A stretch of DNA of 64,000 nt from Deltaproteobacteria bacterium (GTDB lineage: Bacteria; JAMCPX01). Positions 54,325 to 64,000 of the stretch are shown here, in pieces. The translations under genes and the position numbers were made by a program. Within the stretch, counting starts at the first letter, position 1, and each line of letters begins with the position of its first letter. The DNA is taken from NCBI GenBank assembly GCA_023382265.1, contig JAMCPX010000054.1, positions 1 through 64,000 of the forward strand, read 5' to 3'. The notes under the pieces are model-generated. The model searched no databases. It was not told the DNA's origin and saw only the letters and a program-made list of their open reading frames with translations.

Positions 54325-57300
54325 ATGCCGGGAAGAAGAGATATAAAAAAGATAATGTTGATAGGTTCAGGGCCTATTGTCATAGGACAGGCATCGGAGT
54401 TTGATTATTCAGGGACGCAGTCATGCAAGACACTAAAGGCGGAAGGGATTGAAGTTGTTTTGGTAAACAGCAATCCCGCTACGATCATGACCGACCCTGA
54501 ATTCGCCGATAAGACATACATTGAGCCGATAACCCTTGAGGTATTGGAAAAAATAATAGTCATAGAAAAACCTGATGCACTCTTACCAACGATGGGTGGC
54601 CAGACCGCATTGAATATGGCCGTCAGACTTGCGGATGCCGGTATTCTTAAACATAATAATGTTGAGCTTATTGGAGCAAGACTCGATACGATAAAAAAGG
54701 CAGAGGATAGAGAACTGTTTAAGGCCGCAGTGCAGAAGATAGGTTTAAAAGTGCCTTTGAGCAGATATGCGCATTCAAAATCGGAAGCCATGAGTTACGC
54801 AGATGAGATAAAATTTCCTATAATCATAAGGCCGTCTTTTACACTCGGCGGTACTGGCGGCAGTATCGGATATAACATGGAGGAGTTTGAAGAAAAGGTT
54901 GAATACGGACTCAGCGTAAGTCCAACGCACGAAGTTCTGCTTGAGGAATCTGTAATCGGATGGAAAGAATTTGAGCTTGAGATGATGAGGGATCATAATG
55001 ATAACTGTATTGTCGTGTGTTCAATAGAAAATTTTGATCCAATGGGTGTGCATACGGGTGATAGCATAACGGTAGCACCTGCTCAAACCCTTACAGATAA
55101 AGAGTACCAGAATATGCGTAACGCCGCTATTAGGATTATGCGAGAGATTGGCATAGAGAGCGGCGGCTCAAACATACAATTCGCTATCAATCCTTCTGAT
55201 GGCGATATGGTTGTTATTGAGATGAACCCCCGCGTTTCGCGCAGCTCTGCTCTTGCATCAAAGGCTACTGGTTATCCAATTGCAAAGGTTGCAACAAAGC
55301 TTGCGATTGGATATACACTCGACGAGATAACAAACGATATAACAAAAAATACAAAAGCTTCTTTTGAACCAACCATAGATTATGTCGTAACAAAGATTCC
55401 AAAGTTTGCGTTCGAAAAGTTTCCCGGAGTGGATGATACGCTCGGCACACAGATGAAATCGGTTGGAGAGGTTATGGCTATAGGAAGAACGTTTAAAGAA
55501 TCCCTGCAGAAGGCGATAAGATCCCTTGAATCTGGTGTTTATGGGTTAAATGGAAAAGTAAAAAAAGAGGATTTTGCAAAAGAATCAGCAAAGGGAAGGG
55601 TTATTGGTGGATTGAAGAAGCCTTCATCGGAACGAATATTTTATATTGCGGATGCCTTTCGCATGGGATTTTCCATAGAAGAGATTTATAAATACACATT
55701 TATTGATCCATGGTTTCTTAACAACCTGAAACAGATTGTAGAATATGAATCAAAGATCAAATCCATTAAAGGCTACTCATTATCTACAGAGGATGCAAAA
55801 GGTATATTGCTTGAGGCAAAAAAAATGGGTTTTGCAAATAGATATATAGCAGATCTATTGGGAACCGCAGACATAATAATAAAGAAGGCCCTCAGAACTA
55901 ATAATCTCGATCCCGTTTACAAGGTTGTTGATACATGCGGTGCAGAATTTGAGGCATACACACCATACCTTTATTCAACCTATGAAATAGAAAACGAATC
56001 GATCCCATCGAATAGGGGAAAGGTTGTGATCCTTGGAAGCGGACCTAACAGGATCGGTCAGGGCATTGAATTTGATTATTGCTGTGTTCATGCAAGTTTT
56101 GCTCTTAAAGATGAAGGCTATGAATCGATAATGGTAAATTCAAACCCTGAGACGGTTAGCACGGATTATGATACCTCCGATAAGTTATACTTTGAGCCTA
56201 TAACGTATGAAGATATTATGAATATTATTGAGCTCGAGAAGCCGCAGGGTGTTATTGTGCAATTCGGAGGCCAGACTCCGTTAAAACTTGCAAAACGGCT
56301 TGAGGCAAACGGTGTTCAGGTACTCGGCACATCACCGGAAAGTATTGATATCGCGGAGGATAGAAAGAGGTTCAGAGAATTGCTTGAAAGGCTTAATCTG
56401 AAGCAGCCAATGAGTCTTACGGCAACGTCAATTGAAGAGGCAATAAGGATTGGCGGAACAATCGGTTTCCCCTTGATTTTAAGGCCGTCCTATGTACTTG
56501 GAGGAAGGGCCATGGAGATTGTTTATGACAATGAGAGCATTATAGAGTATATGGAGAAGGCAGTAAATGTTAGTGAGGATAGGCCTGTTCTTATAGACAG
56601 GTTTCTTGAAAATGCAATTGAGATTGATGTGGATGCAATCTCTGATGGTGATATGGTTGTTATCGGCGGCATTATGGAGCACATAGAAGAAGCGGGTATA
56701 CATTCGGGAGACAGTGCATGTTCGCTACCGCCCTTTTCCCTGTCACAAAACTTGATTGATGAAATTACAAGAGAAACTAAAATACTCGCAAAAGCATTAA
56801 ACGTTATAGGGCTTATCAATATACAATTTGCAATAAAGGATAATCAGGTTTATGTGCTTGAGGTAAATCCAAGGGCAAGCAGAACAATCCCGTTTGTTTC
56901 AAAATCAATTGGGGTTCCGCTTGCAAAGCTGGCCGTTAAGGTTATGCTTGGTAAAAGGCTTAAAGACATAGGATTTACCAAAGAAGTAGAGATGGGTTAT
57001 TTTACTGTTAAGGAAGCTGTATTGCCGTTTATGAAACTGCCTGGTACCGATACTATTCTCGGCCCTGAAATGAAATCAACGGGTGAGGTTATGGGTATTG
57101 ATAAAAATTTTGCCCTTGCTTTTGCAAAATCGCAAATAGCTGCGGGAACAATATTGCCTTTGAGCGGAAAGGTTTTTATAAGTGTAAAGGACGCTGATAA
57201 ATTGTTAATCGTACTTATTGCAAAACGGTTAAAAGAACTCGGTTTTGGCATAATTGCTACAAAGGGGACTGCCCGGGTCTTAATGAGCAGTGATTTGAAG

Positions 57301-57564
57301 GTAGATACTATAAATAAGGTTGTTGAGGGCAGCCCTCATATTGTAGATTTTATAAAGGCGGGTGAAATAAACTTAATTATAAATACAACCTTTGGTAAAA
57401 AATCTATAAGGGACTCATACTCTATAAGAAGATCAGCCATAACATACGATATACCGTATTATACAACAATAGAAGGAGCTACAGCGGCATATAAGGCGAT
57501 AGAGGCATTAATGAGAGGAGAGCTGTCGGTTATGCCTATCCAGAAATTATATAAAACAGTATAA
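54325..57564 (+). CDS. carB: Carbamoyl-phosphate synthase large chain
   Basis: The 1079-residue protein has two homologous ATP-grasp halves, each with the sequence family of [17 protein letters not shown] and [19 protein letters not shown]-terminal methylglyoxal-synthase-like allosteric domain follows (about 940-1079). It makes carbamoyl phosphate from bicarbonate, ATP and ammonia supplied by CarA. A GGAGG ribosome site precedes the ATG. The preceding 135-bp gap has no obvious terminator. Confidence 0.96.
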   Translation: MPGRRDIKKIMLIGSGPIVIGQASEFDYSGTQSCKTLKAEGIEVVLVNSNPATIMTDPEFADKTYIEPITLEVLEKIIVIEKPDALLPTMGGQTALNMAVRLADAGILKHNNVELIGARLDTIKKAEDRELFKAAVQKIGLKVPLSRYAHSKSEAMSYADEIKFPIIIRPSFTLGGTGGSIGYNMEEFEEKVEYGLSVSPTHEVLLEESVIGWKEFELEMMRDHNDNCIVVCSIENFDPMGVHTGDSITVAPAQTLTDKEYQNMRNAAIRIMREIGIESGGSNIQFAINPSDGDMVVIEMNPRVSRSSALASKATGYPIAKVATKLAIGYTLDEITNDITKNTKASFEPTIDYVVTKIPKFAFEKFPGVDDTLGTQMKSVGEVMAIGRTFKESLQKAIRSLESGVYGLNGKVKKEDFAKESAKGRVIGGLKKPSSERIFYIADAFRMGFSIEEIYKYTFIDPWFLNNLKQIVEYESKIKSIKGYSLSTEDAKGILLEAKKMGFANRYIADLLGTADIIIKKALRTNNLDPVYKVVDTCGAEFEAYTPYLYSTYEIENESIPSNRGKVVILGSGPNRIGQGIEFDYCCVHASFALKDEGYESIMVNSNPETVSTDYDTSDKLYFEPITYEDIMNIIELEKPQGVIVQFGGQTPLKLAKRLEANGVQVLGTSPESIDIAEDRKRFRELLERLNLKQPMSLTATSIEEAIRIGGTIGFPLILRPSYVLGGRAMEIVYDNESIIEYMEKAVNVSEDRPVLIDRFLENAIEIDVDAISDGDMVVIGGIMEHIEEAGIHSGDSACSLPPFSLSQNLIDEITRETKILAKALNVIGLINIQFAIKDNQVYVLEVNPRASRTIPFVSKSIGVPLAKLAVKVMLGKRLKDIGFTKEVEMGYFTVKEAVLPFMKLPGTDTILGPEMKSTGEVMGIDKNFALAFAKSQIAAGTILPLSGKVFISVKDADKLLIVLIAKRLKELGFGIIATKGTARVLMSSDLKVDTINKVVEGSPHIVDFIKAGEINLIINTTFGKKSIRDSYSIRRSAITYDIPYYTTIEGATAAYKAIEALMRGELSVMPIQKLYKTV

Positions 57565-57584
57565 CGGGAATGGAGGGATAAAAC

Positions 57585-58073
57585 ATGTCTAAGATACCAA
57601 TGACAAAGGCAGGATATGAGAGCCTGAAAGAAAAACTAAAAACGCTTCAACGGGTAGAGAGGCCAAAGGTAGTTGTTCAGCTTACAGAGGCAAGGGGGCA
57701 TGGGGATCTAAGTGAAAATGCCGATTATGAAAGTGCAAAGGAAAAACTATCGTATGTAGACTCAAGGATATCGGATATACAGTACAAGCTTGCCAATGCA
57801 GATATAATTGAAATCGATAAAAATAATAACGATTTAAAGCATATTGCATTTGGTGCGTATGTATCAATAAAAGATATTAGTACAGATAAAATATCAACAT
57901 ATCAAATAGTTGGTGAGGAAGAGTCGGACGTAACAAATGGAAAATTATCCATAAGCTCGCCACTTGCGAGAGAGCTTATAGGCTGTATCAAGGGCGATAT
58001 TATAGAATTAGATACAGCAAAAGGTAAAAAAGAGTATGAAGTTGTTAAGATATCGTATGATGGAATTGGGTGA
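57585..58073 (+). CDS. greA: Transcription elongation factor GreA
   Basis: The 162-residue protein has the GreA N-terminal coiled coil with the acidic tip (RGHGDLSENADYESAKE) and the FKBP-like C-domain (YQIVGEEESDVTNGKLSISSPLARELIG). It rescues backtracked RNA polymerase by stimulating transcript cleavage. It is 20 bp after carB with a GGAGGG site, and closes the pyr operon. Confidence 0.95.
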   Translation: MSKIPMTKAGYESLKEKLKTLQRVERPKVVVQLTEARGHGDLSENADYESAKEKLSYVDSRISDIQYKLANADIIEIDKNNNDLKHIAFGAYVSIKDISTDKISTYQIVGEEESDVTNGKLSISSPLARELIGCIKGDIIELDTAKGKKEYEVVKISYDGIG

Positions 58074-58111
58074 CCGGAGTTATTCTCATTATCCATTTCA
58101 AAGCTTTTAGA

Positions 58112-58882
58112 TTAAATGCCGAAAAGCCATTTTATAGATTCTTTTACAAAGTAAAGATATCTTTGCAGCAATATTGGAAAAGTAGTATTCCATACCCCAC
58201 AAGTCGTGTGAACTTTCCTGAAATGCCCATTATGTTTTTTGAGTAACCTTTTTAGTGGTGGGAAATAGGTTTTTGGCAGATAACCTAAATTCATCAATAC
58301 CATAAATTTATTTTTCTCCATAACGGTTTTTGATGAATGGTATACAGAGAATGGCAGGACAAAAATATTGTAGCCCATTTCTCTGGAGCATAAAGAATAA
58401 TCAACAGCGTATAAATGCCATCTGTCATTTAAGTTATTATCAAACTTGAGTATGTTAAATACCGATTTTGGAATTATAAACAGGCATTCATCAACTGTTT
58501 GAACCATTGTGGGATATTTAATTTGTATACCTCCGGCAGGTTCAGGGGGTTCACCGTGTATAATATTTGATATGATACCATTTGCGTTTTCAGCCATTCC
58601 TGCAACACCTGCAACACCGATATTAGGTAATTTGTCCAATTCTTCTTCTGATTTTTCCAACCATGCATTTGACATCAGATCAACATCCTGATGAACAAAC
58701 ATTATGTACTTGCCGTTTGCCCTGTTCCCTCCGCTGTTAAGTGCCTCCGATGCGGATTTAAATTGATTTTTTGTATTATTTATAAGAATAAGTTCATACT
58801 TTACAGTCTGGGTTTTCAGACTTTTCAATAAATACTTATCTAAAGTTTCTTTGTCATTATATGTACAGACTACAGAAATCAT
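58112..58882 (-). CDS. Family 2-like glycosyltransferase
   Basis: The 256-residue protein has a GT-A fold with VVCTYNDKETLDKYL at the N-terminus and FVHQDVDLMS as the DxD-type metal motif. This is the HQDV variant often seen in rhamnosyl- or similar transferases. The last part is basic. It belongs to a surface-polysaccharide cluster and is adjacent to a GT4 gene (6 bp). Donor and acceptor are not predictable. Confidence 0.75.
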   Translation of the reverse strand: MISVVCTYNDKETLDKYLLKSLKTQTVKYELILINNTKNQFKSASEALNSGGNRANGKYIMFVHQDVDLMSNAWLEKSEEELDKLPNIGVAGVAGMAENANGIISNIIHGEPPEPAGGIQIKYPTMVQTVDECLFIIPKSVFNILKFDNNLNDRWHLYAVDYSLCSREMGYNIFVLPFSVYHSSKTVMEKNKFMVLMNLGYLPKTYFPPLKRLLKKHNGHFRKVHTTCGVWNTTFPILLQRYLYFVKESIKWLFGI

Positions 58883-58888
58883 ATATTT

Positions 58889-60094
58889 TTATCCAGGCTG
58901 CTTTAATGTGGATTCAAAATGCGAAATCAAATTATCCGCTGCCTTCTGCCATGTCCATTTTTCTTTTACAGATTCAATGGCATTATTGCCCATTTTATCC
59001 CTTTTATCTTTATTGTGTAAGAGATATTCAATAGCCCCTGCAAACTCATTTACATCTCTTTCTACAAGCAAACCTGTTATACCGTTTTCTATAGCCTCTC
59101 TTACCCCGCCTTCCTTGACACCAATAACAGGGGTGCCGCATGCCATTGACTCCAATGTTACCAAACCGAACGGCTCTAAATAAGGTGCATAAACAACTAA
59201 GAGGGCTTTATTATAGTATTTTACAAGTTCTGTATCTGTTATCCCGATTTTTATTTCAATATCAATGTCGTTTTCACTTGCAAGAGATGTTAAGATGTTC
59301 TGTTCGCTGTAAGAATTATCATCACCTATTATAATAAGCTTCGGTTTATTTATTTTATTCGCTACTTTTGCCATTGCTTTTATTATGAATCTGAATCCTT
59401 TTTGCTGGATAAGCCGTCCGACTGAGAGTATGATATTTTCCCTGGGGGTATTATGATTGTGTTTGAATATTTCAGTATTCACGCCGAGATAAGATACATA
59501 AGAATTCAACCCATAAGCCTTCATAATGGATTCATGAGAATAATAAGAGTTAACAAGCAAGACCGTTGAGTATGCAATATTTGATTCATCGAGAGGCTTT
59601 AATAAATATTTTACCAATGCACGTTCATATAACATCTTTAATGCGGATCTTTTAATCACTTTATCGATATCTTTTACTGGATGTTCGTACGCCCACCTGA
59701 TTGGCTCCTGGATATAATAAACAGAAGGTATTTTAAGATACTTCAGTATAAACGGACTTTGTGTTGGGACAGAATGATTGGCAAAAACGAGGTCGTAGCC
59801 ACCATTATTTATATCGTTTGCAATCAACCTCTGACATCTTGCCTGGGCTATGATAGACTGCTCAAGAAAATATAATGTTCTGAAGCCCTTCAGATTTATA
59901 CGGGGCATGAATGTTTTTACAGAGTATATCTGTTTTTTATTAACGGCATCATCAAGCGGCAGAAATTGTTCATTGGCTGTTTGTGGTAAAAAAGCGTCTA
60001 TTGTATGTCCTCTTTTTTTCAGCTCTTTTAAAAATTCATAGAGAGCCCTCTTTGCCCCTCCCGAAGGTAAATTGTGGAAAACAGCAATCTTCAT
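58889..60094 (-). CDS. GT4-family glycosyltransferase
   Basis: The 401-residue protein has the GT-B architecture: N-terminal FHNLPSGGAKRALYEFLKEL, middle SVGRLIQQKGFRFII and the C-terminal nucleotide-sugar site EPFGLVTLESMACGTPVIGV (E-x7-E). Retaining transferase, probably adding a hexose to a lipid-linked glycan. It lies one base after the methyltransferase gene, in the same operon. Confidence 0.85.
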   Translation of the reverse strand: MKIAVFHNLPSGGAKRALYEFLKELKKRGHTIDAFLPQTANEQFLPLDDAVNKKQIYSVKTFMPRINLKGFRTLYFLEQSIIAQARCQRLIANDINNGGYDLVFANHSVPTQSPFILKYLKIPSVYYIQEPIRWAYEHPVKDIDKVIKRSALKMLYERALVKYLLKPLDESNIAYSTVLLVNSYYSHESIMKAYGLNSYVSYLGVNTEIFKHNHNTPRENIILSVGRLIQQKGFRFIIKAMAKVANKINKPKLIIIGDDNSYSEQNILTSLASENDIDIEIKIGITDTELVKYYNKALLVVYAPYLEPFGLVTLESMACGTPVIGVKEGGVREAIENGITGLLVERDVNEFAGAIEYLLHNKDKRDKMGNNAIESVKEKWTWQKAADNLISHFESTLKQPG

Positions 60095-60095
60095 T

Positions 60096-60908
60096 TTATT
60101 TCGTACATTTTATCAATAGCGCTCCACCTTTATGGCCCGGCATCACTTCGGCTTTGTAATAGTGATTTAAATAAAAATACCAAATTATTCTTAAAATAAA
60201 CGAAGGGGTCAAAGACAATGCCCTCATTTTATAGGATCTCAGCATCGTGAAGAGTTCTCTCGTATAGAATTCTTCTATCCTGTCCCATTTGGATAGAGTT
60301 TCTTCCGGCAGATAATAATTTATTTCTATATCTTTAAATCCGGTTGATTTTAACAATTCTTTCCACTTCTCCGGCGGCATATAGTAATAATGTTGGTGCC
60401 TATCATCGGTGTGTTTTATATATTCCCGGGCTTTGTCTTCACGATTCATTTGCATATAGAGTTTATAATGATAAAGGAATTTATGATAGTTCTCGCTTGG
60501 AACGGTAAGAATAAACCTGCCTTCCGGCTGTAAAATTCTATAAACTTCTTTTAGTGCATCGGTGTAACATGGGATATGTTCAAATACACAATTGCTGAAA
60601 ACCGTTTTGAAACTGTTATCTTTTAATGTCATACTGCATGCGTTTATTAATTCTACCTTTTCATATATCGGAACCGTCTTTGCCATCTCTAACATATCAA
60701 TATCAATGTCGATACCGAGATCTATTTGTTTTATATGTTTAAAAAATAAAAGGCCAAAAGAACCGTCACCACATCCGGCATCAAGTATTGGATTTTTAAA
60801 TTCATTTATTAGAGGCTGTAAAATCCTTAATTCGACAGCTCTCCACAAAGCAAAAGAAGGTATTTGTGGATATTTTTTAAGTGTTTCCCATAGATTATTC
60901 ATAGACAT
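60096..60908 (-). CDS. Class I SAM-dependent methyltransferase
   Basis: The 270-residue protein has motif I ILDAGCGDGSFG (about 43-52), the acidic motif II GIDIDIDML and the post-I region SNCVFEHIPC. It resembles the methyltransferases that modify sugars or lipid intermediates in polysaccharide loci. It overlaps the upstream B12-radical-SAM gene by 14 bp, so the two are coupled. Confidence 0.85.
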   Translation of the reverse strand: MSMNNLWETLKKYPQIPSFALWRAVELRILQPLINEFKNPILDAGCGDGSFGLLFFKHIKQIDLGIDIDIDMLEMAKTVPIYEKVELINACSMTLKDNSFKTVFSNCVFEHIPCYTDALKEVYRILQPEGRFILTVPSENYHKFLYHYKLYMQMNREDKAREYIKHTDDRHQHYYYMPPEKWKELLKSTGFKDIEINYYLPEETLSKWDRIEEFYTRELFTMLRSYKMRALSLTPSFILRIIWYFYLNHYYKAEVMPGHKGGALLIKCTK

Positions 60909-62265
60909 TCCTTTTTTTTATTTTTTTGCGCATGTGCATGTAAATCCTTAATGTAAAGGCTTTAATGGTCCCTAATAAATAATTATACTTTATGCTATAG
61001 GCGAACAAAAGAAATGTTTCATGGACGTTTACCTGGTATTGTTGTGTCTCAACCATGGCTATAAAATATGCCTTTTTTCTTTGATATCTTGTAAAGTCTT
61101 TGGTTTCTATAACAGGCTCGCGTATATTTAAAGTGTGTGTATCATAAGATGAATAGTCTTCTGTATTGTAAATTTGAGCGGCGTTCATGGAGAACCAATC
61201 CATGATTTCTGTTTTCTTCATCGGGTGTGCCATGTTCCAGAAGATAAAATCCGGCTTGAGTTCTTTGGTCAAAATAATTGAATCCTTTACTCTCTTAAGA
61301 TTGTCATGCGGTAGTCCTATAACAAAGCATGTTCCCAAACGTAATCCGCCTTTCTTTATAAGATTTGCAGCCCTTTTTATGTCATCCAATGTCTCACTCT
61401 TATTTATTGCTTTGAATACCACTTCATTACCGCTTTCTACGCCTATACAGATGTTATCACTACCGGCATCTTTAACGAGTTTTACCAATTCTTCATCTAT
61501 TCCATCAGCCCGTATGTTGTCTATGATCATTTTCAATCTTATTTTTCGAGATATATATTCGTTCAGAAAATTTTTAAAATGAACAATATTAACGGTAGGT
61601 GCATCGTCTACTATCTTAACATATTCTAATCCCGGATATAAACTCTTTGCCTTTGCAACCTCATCAACGCAGAGCTTGTAATCCCTGCTTCTCCATTTTC
61701 TTGAAGCTATAAATTTTACAGCACAAAAACTGCAGTTGAATGGACACCCGCGGCTTGTTTGTAATGGATATTGGTTGATATACTCCTTGTTCATAAATAC
61801 CGTGAAGTCGGGGAAGGGAACCTTATCCATATCAGCCACTGTTCCATCTATAATCTCCGGCTTCTCCAGGTAGCGTATATTCTTTATGAGTTCTATTATT
61901 ATAGCTTCAGCCTCGCCTCTTACTATATAGCTGATCCCTTTAACAGATATTAATTCTTCACCGTATAGCGAGGGATGTGGGCCGCCAACAATGATTGGTA
62001 TCTTATAATGAAATATCCTGCCGATCATCTCTAACGAAGCTTTTGATGTTGCCGTATATATTGAAAAGCCTATTGCATCCGGTTTTATACTATCGATAAC
62101 ATTTTCCAGTATAGGGGAATTATTGTCGGACGGATATAGCAAATAATCCAGTACTATTACATCATGACCGGCATTCCTTAGTATTGAGGCAAGAATCCCA
62201 AGTCCAAGATGAGGGACCGGATTAGTGTCCGATTTCTTCTTTAATCTTACAAATAAAATTTTCAT
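60895..62265 (-). CDS. B12-binding-domain radical SAM protein
   Basis: The 456-residue protein has an N-terminal cobalamin-binding fold (about 1-140; KILFVRLKKKSD, VIVLDYLLYPSD, VGGPHPSLYG) and a radical-SAM core with C174, C178 and C181 (CPFNCSFC). It is full length. In glycan clusters such enzymes typically methylate unreactive carbons of sugars or lipids. It is coupled to a methyltransferase and two glycosyltransferases, and is the second of its class in the window. Confidence 0.82.
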   Translation of the reverse strand: MKILFVRLKKKSDTNPVPHLGLGILASILRNAGHDVIVLDYLLYPSDNNSPILENVIDSIKPDAIGFSIYTATSKASLEMIGRIFHYKIPIIVGGPHPSLYGEELISVKGISYIVRGEAEAIIIELIKNIRYLEKPEIIDGTVADMDKVPFPDFTVFMNKEYINQYPLQTSRGCPFNCSFCAVKFIASRKWRSRDYKLCVDEVAKAKSLYPGLEYVKIVDDAPTVNIVHFKNFLNEYISRKIRLKMIIDNIRADGIDEELVKLVKDAGSDNICIGVESGNEVVFKAINKSETLDDIKRAANLIKKGGLRLGTCFVIGLPHDNLKRVKDSIILTKELKPDFIFWNMAHPMKKTEIMDWFSMNAAQIYNTEDYSSYDTHTLNIREPVIETKDFTRYQRKKAYFIAMVETQQYQVNVHETFLLFAYSIKYNYLLGTIKAFTLRIYMHMRKKIKKRNVYE

Positions 62266-62339
62266 AGTCTTTTATTTTGTGTCCATTCATTTAATCGTTG
62301 TGGAAGTAGTTTAGCATGCTTATATTATAACTCATAATA

Positions 62340-63863
62340 CTACATTATAAATCTATTTATTAAGTGTATATTAAAACTTTTTACAAGTTCCCAATCGTTT
62401 TTATCAAACGTTTTTAAGCTTAAGAGTATTACAATATAAAGAAATCCTCCCGCTATGATCCCGGATGCAGTATAAATGATATTATGACTAAACGTATAAA
62501 TTATATAATAGATTATGAAAAGTAATATTCCTGCAATAGATGGCTTGAGCAGTTCTTTTCTAAAGAGTTGTGATACCTTGATGCCTATTATTTTATTGTT
62601 TACATAGTACAAGAACAGGGGCAGTTGTCCGAAGATATTTATAGCGAATGCAATGGCTGCACCATTTATACCATAACGGGGGATTAAAAATATTGCTGCT
62701 ACGAGATTTATGACCGCACTGATAATGCTGAAAAGTGTTGTGATATAAGGCTTTCCAAAGGCATCGGCGGACAGAGCCGGTACAGTACTTAAAACGGTAA
62801 AAAGATATGAAATTGATAATATCTTAAGGGTTGTGCCGCTTTTTGCGGCAAAATCGCCGTGCATCCACAGCTTGAGTATCGTATTAGAGAATACAAAAAG
62901 GATGAGAGCCAATGGCAAGACAAGTATAAATATATATTTTGTTAACTTGGTGTAGAGGAGTATAAGTTTTTCTCTTTCATTTTTCGCTATCAATTCGCAT
63001 GCGAGAGGGAAATACACGGTTGTAATATTGCCCTGCCATGACATCAGTTTTTGAGACAGATTTACTGGTACAACATAGTATGTTACCCACGCTATGGGCA
63101 TAAATATTCCTATTAAGATTCTATCGAGTTGGAACACAGCCTGTGATGCGATTTGATTTAAGAATTTCATTATGCCGAAATTACCAAGAGTTTTGAATGT
63201 ATTTATGTGAAAGGATGGTTTAAGGGATAATTCCGGTAAGAGTTTTTTTGAATCATGCCAGAATATCAATATATTTATTATCTCTATAAATATGTTCAGC
63301 AGCACAAGCTGGATCAGCCCAAATCCAAGATATAATAATATTACCTCTCCTGCTATAAAAGATGTTAAGAGCAGCATATTTCTTTTAACGAGTATGTCAA
63401 AACGTTGCAAAGCCATTAAGATGGAGCGTAAGAAGATCAAAGGCATATGTATAATAAGACCTATTCCGGCAATATAGAATACTGTTTGGGCGGTACTAAT
63501 GAGCGGCTCTGATATGTGAAATACGTGTATGATGAAATACCTTGTTAATGGTATTATTGTTATAGTACCCAGGAATCCGATAATGAGATATAATGTAAAA
63601 GAGGTTTTTAATAATTCTTTTAGAGCGGTCCTATCATTTTTTGACAGATAATCAGAGATATATTTGATAGATGCAGCACCTATGCCAAGATCCATTATTG
63701 AGAAATAACCTATTATGACATTTAATATTGCAAATATTCCATAAGTCTCAAGTCCGAGTTTATGCACAATGTATGGTGTTACTGCAAGATTTAATACAAT
63801 GAACCAGATTTGAGATAAGAAATTATAAGATGTATTGGATATAAACCTTTTTGTTCTATTCAT
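62340..63863 (-). CDS. Wzx-like polysaccharide flippase (MATE/MOP superfamily)
   Basis: The protein of about 507 residues has roughly 14 membrane helices. Its N-terminal RFISNTSYNFLSQIWFIVLN and GLETYGIFAILNVI are typical of oligosaccharide flippases that move lipid-linked glycans across the inner membrane. ATG at 63863 (MNRTKRF) is preferred over the upstream start at 63941, because family members begin there. It is the first minus-strand gene of the 58-64 kb glycan cluster. Confidence 0.82.
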   Translation of the reverse strand: MNRTKRFISNTSYNFLSQIWFIVLNLAVTPYIVHKLGLETYGIFAILNVIIGYFSIMDLGIGAASIKYISDYLSKNDRTALKELLKTSFTLYLIIGFLGTITIIPLTRYFIIHVFHISEPLISTAQTVFYIAGIGLIIHMPLIFLRSILMALQRFDILVKRNMLLLTSFIAGEVILLYLGFGLIQLVLLNIFIEIINILIFWHDSKKLLPELSLKPSFHINTFKTLGNFGIMKFLNQIASQAVFQLDRILIGIFMPIAWVTYYVVPVNLSQKLMSWQGNITTVYFPLACELIAKNEREKLILLYTKLTKYIFILVLPLALILFVFSNTILKLWMHGDFAAKSGTTLKILSISYLFTVLSTVPALSADAFGKPYITTLFSIISAVINLVAAIFLIPRYGINGAAIAFAINIFGQLPLFLYYVNNKIIGIKVSQLFRKELLKPSIAGILLFIIYYIIYTFSHNIIYTASGIIAGGFLYIVILLSLKTFDKNDWELVKSFNIHLINRFIM

Positions 63864-64000
63864 ATAATATGAGAAAACTATAGGTTTAGTATTGGTTTTG
63901 TCAATTAAAAAATGGACGATTTGTTTAAAAACTATACCCATAACCGTATCAAAAGTCGATAGGATTATGGGTATGCTTGGCTTTAAGATTAGGCTAAGAC

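Noticed and set aside
1-64000. CRISPR arrays, tRNA or rRNA genes, prophage or integrase genes
   Set aside because: No regularly spaced repeat series, no tRNA-like cloverleaf, no rRNA core sequence and no integrase or phage structural motif was recognised by eye.

Overview
The window looks like chromosome from an AT-rich, diderm (Gram-negative-type) bacterium. It encodes a TonB-dependent receptor with its own TonB, a TolC-type efflux channel, outer-membrane barrels and several large lipoproteins. An undecaheme cytochrome c fused to a membrane cytochrome b, several radical-SAM enzymes, pyruvoyl-dependent arginine decarboxylase and PyrR-type control of pyrimidine genes fit an anaerobic or facultative lineage of the broad deltaproteobacterial/Desulfobacterota kind. 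No rRNA or tRNA gene was recognised, so the taxon remains an inference.

Layout. 1-3.5 kb (minus): a GT-C type membrane glycosyltransferase and a B12-binding radical-SAM enzyme. 3.65-7.7 kb (plus): alpha/beta hydrolase, TonB-dependent receptor, TonB. 7.7-17.4 kb (minus): CcdA and two TlpA/ResA thioredoxins, MazG, a GAF-GGDEF cyclase with a small zinc-ribbon protein, a Yip1-type membrane protein, ThiC, BioF, BioB and a DUF2156 protein. 17.5-26.9 kb (minus): two very large surface-type lipoproteins and a beta-barrel, with a compact RiPP-like cassette between them (PqqD/RRE protein, PD40 lipoprotein, lasso-B2-like transglutaminase, NTP_transf_5 nucleotidyltransferase). The last three of these carry stops or frameshifts that ORF calling hides. 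27.1-28.5 kb (minus): agmatinase and PdaD, giving putrescine from arginine. 28.7-33.3 kb (plus): TetR, TolC, EmrA and EmrB, a tripartite efflux operon. 33.4-38.8 kb (plus): TPM-domain protein, a nucleotidyltransferase-like protein lacking its acidic residues, LemA and an AddA-like helicase-nuclease. 39.1-41.8 kb: an RRM RNA-binding protein and the multiheme cytochrome. 41.8-47.9 kb (minus): RlmN, an MBL-fold hydrolase (probably starting at AUU), DUF5752, TreT and a fused OtsA-OtsB, giving two independent routes to trehalose. 48.1-58.1 kb (plus): a DUF4845-like protein, then a PyrR-controlled operon pyrR-pyrB-pyrC-carA-(unknown)-(PflA-like)-carB-greA. 58.1-63.9 kb (minus): a cell-surface polysaccharide cluster (GT2, GT4, methyltransferase, B12-radical SAM, Wzx-like flippase).

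The two most notable observations are these. (1) A tightly overlapping PqqD/lipoprotein/B2/nucleotidyltransferase operon headed by a 1027-residue lipoprotein has five inactivating lesions in about 1.8 kb, and the B2 homologue has Arg where the catalytic Cys is expected. (2) The pyr leader combines a close match to the PyrR-binding loop, a Shine-Dalgarno site, a 21-codon leader ORF and an intrinsic terminator lying inside that ORF. This suggests PyrR may act by controlling leader translation. All domain assignments are by eye from conserved motifs; no database search was run.
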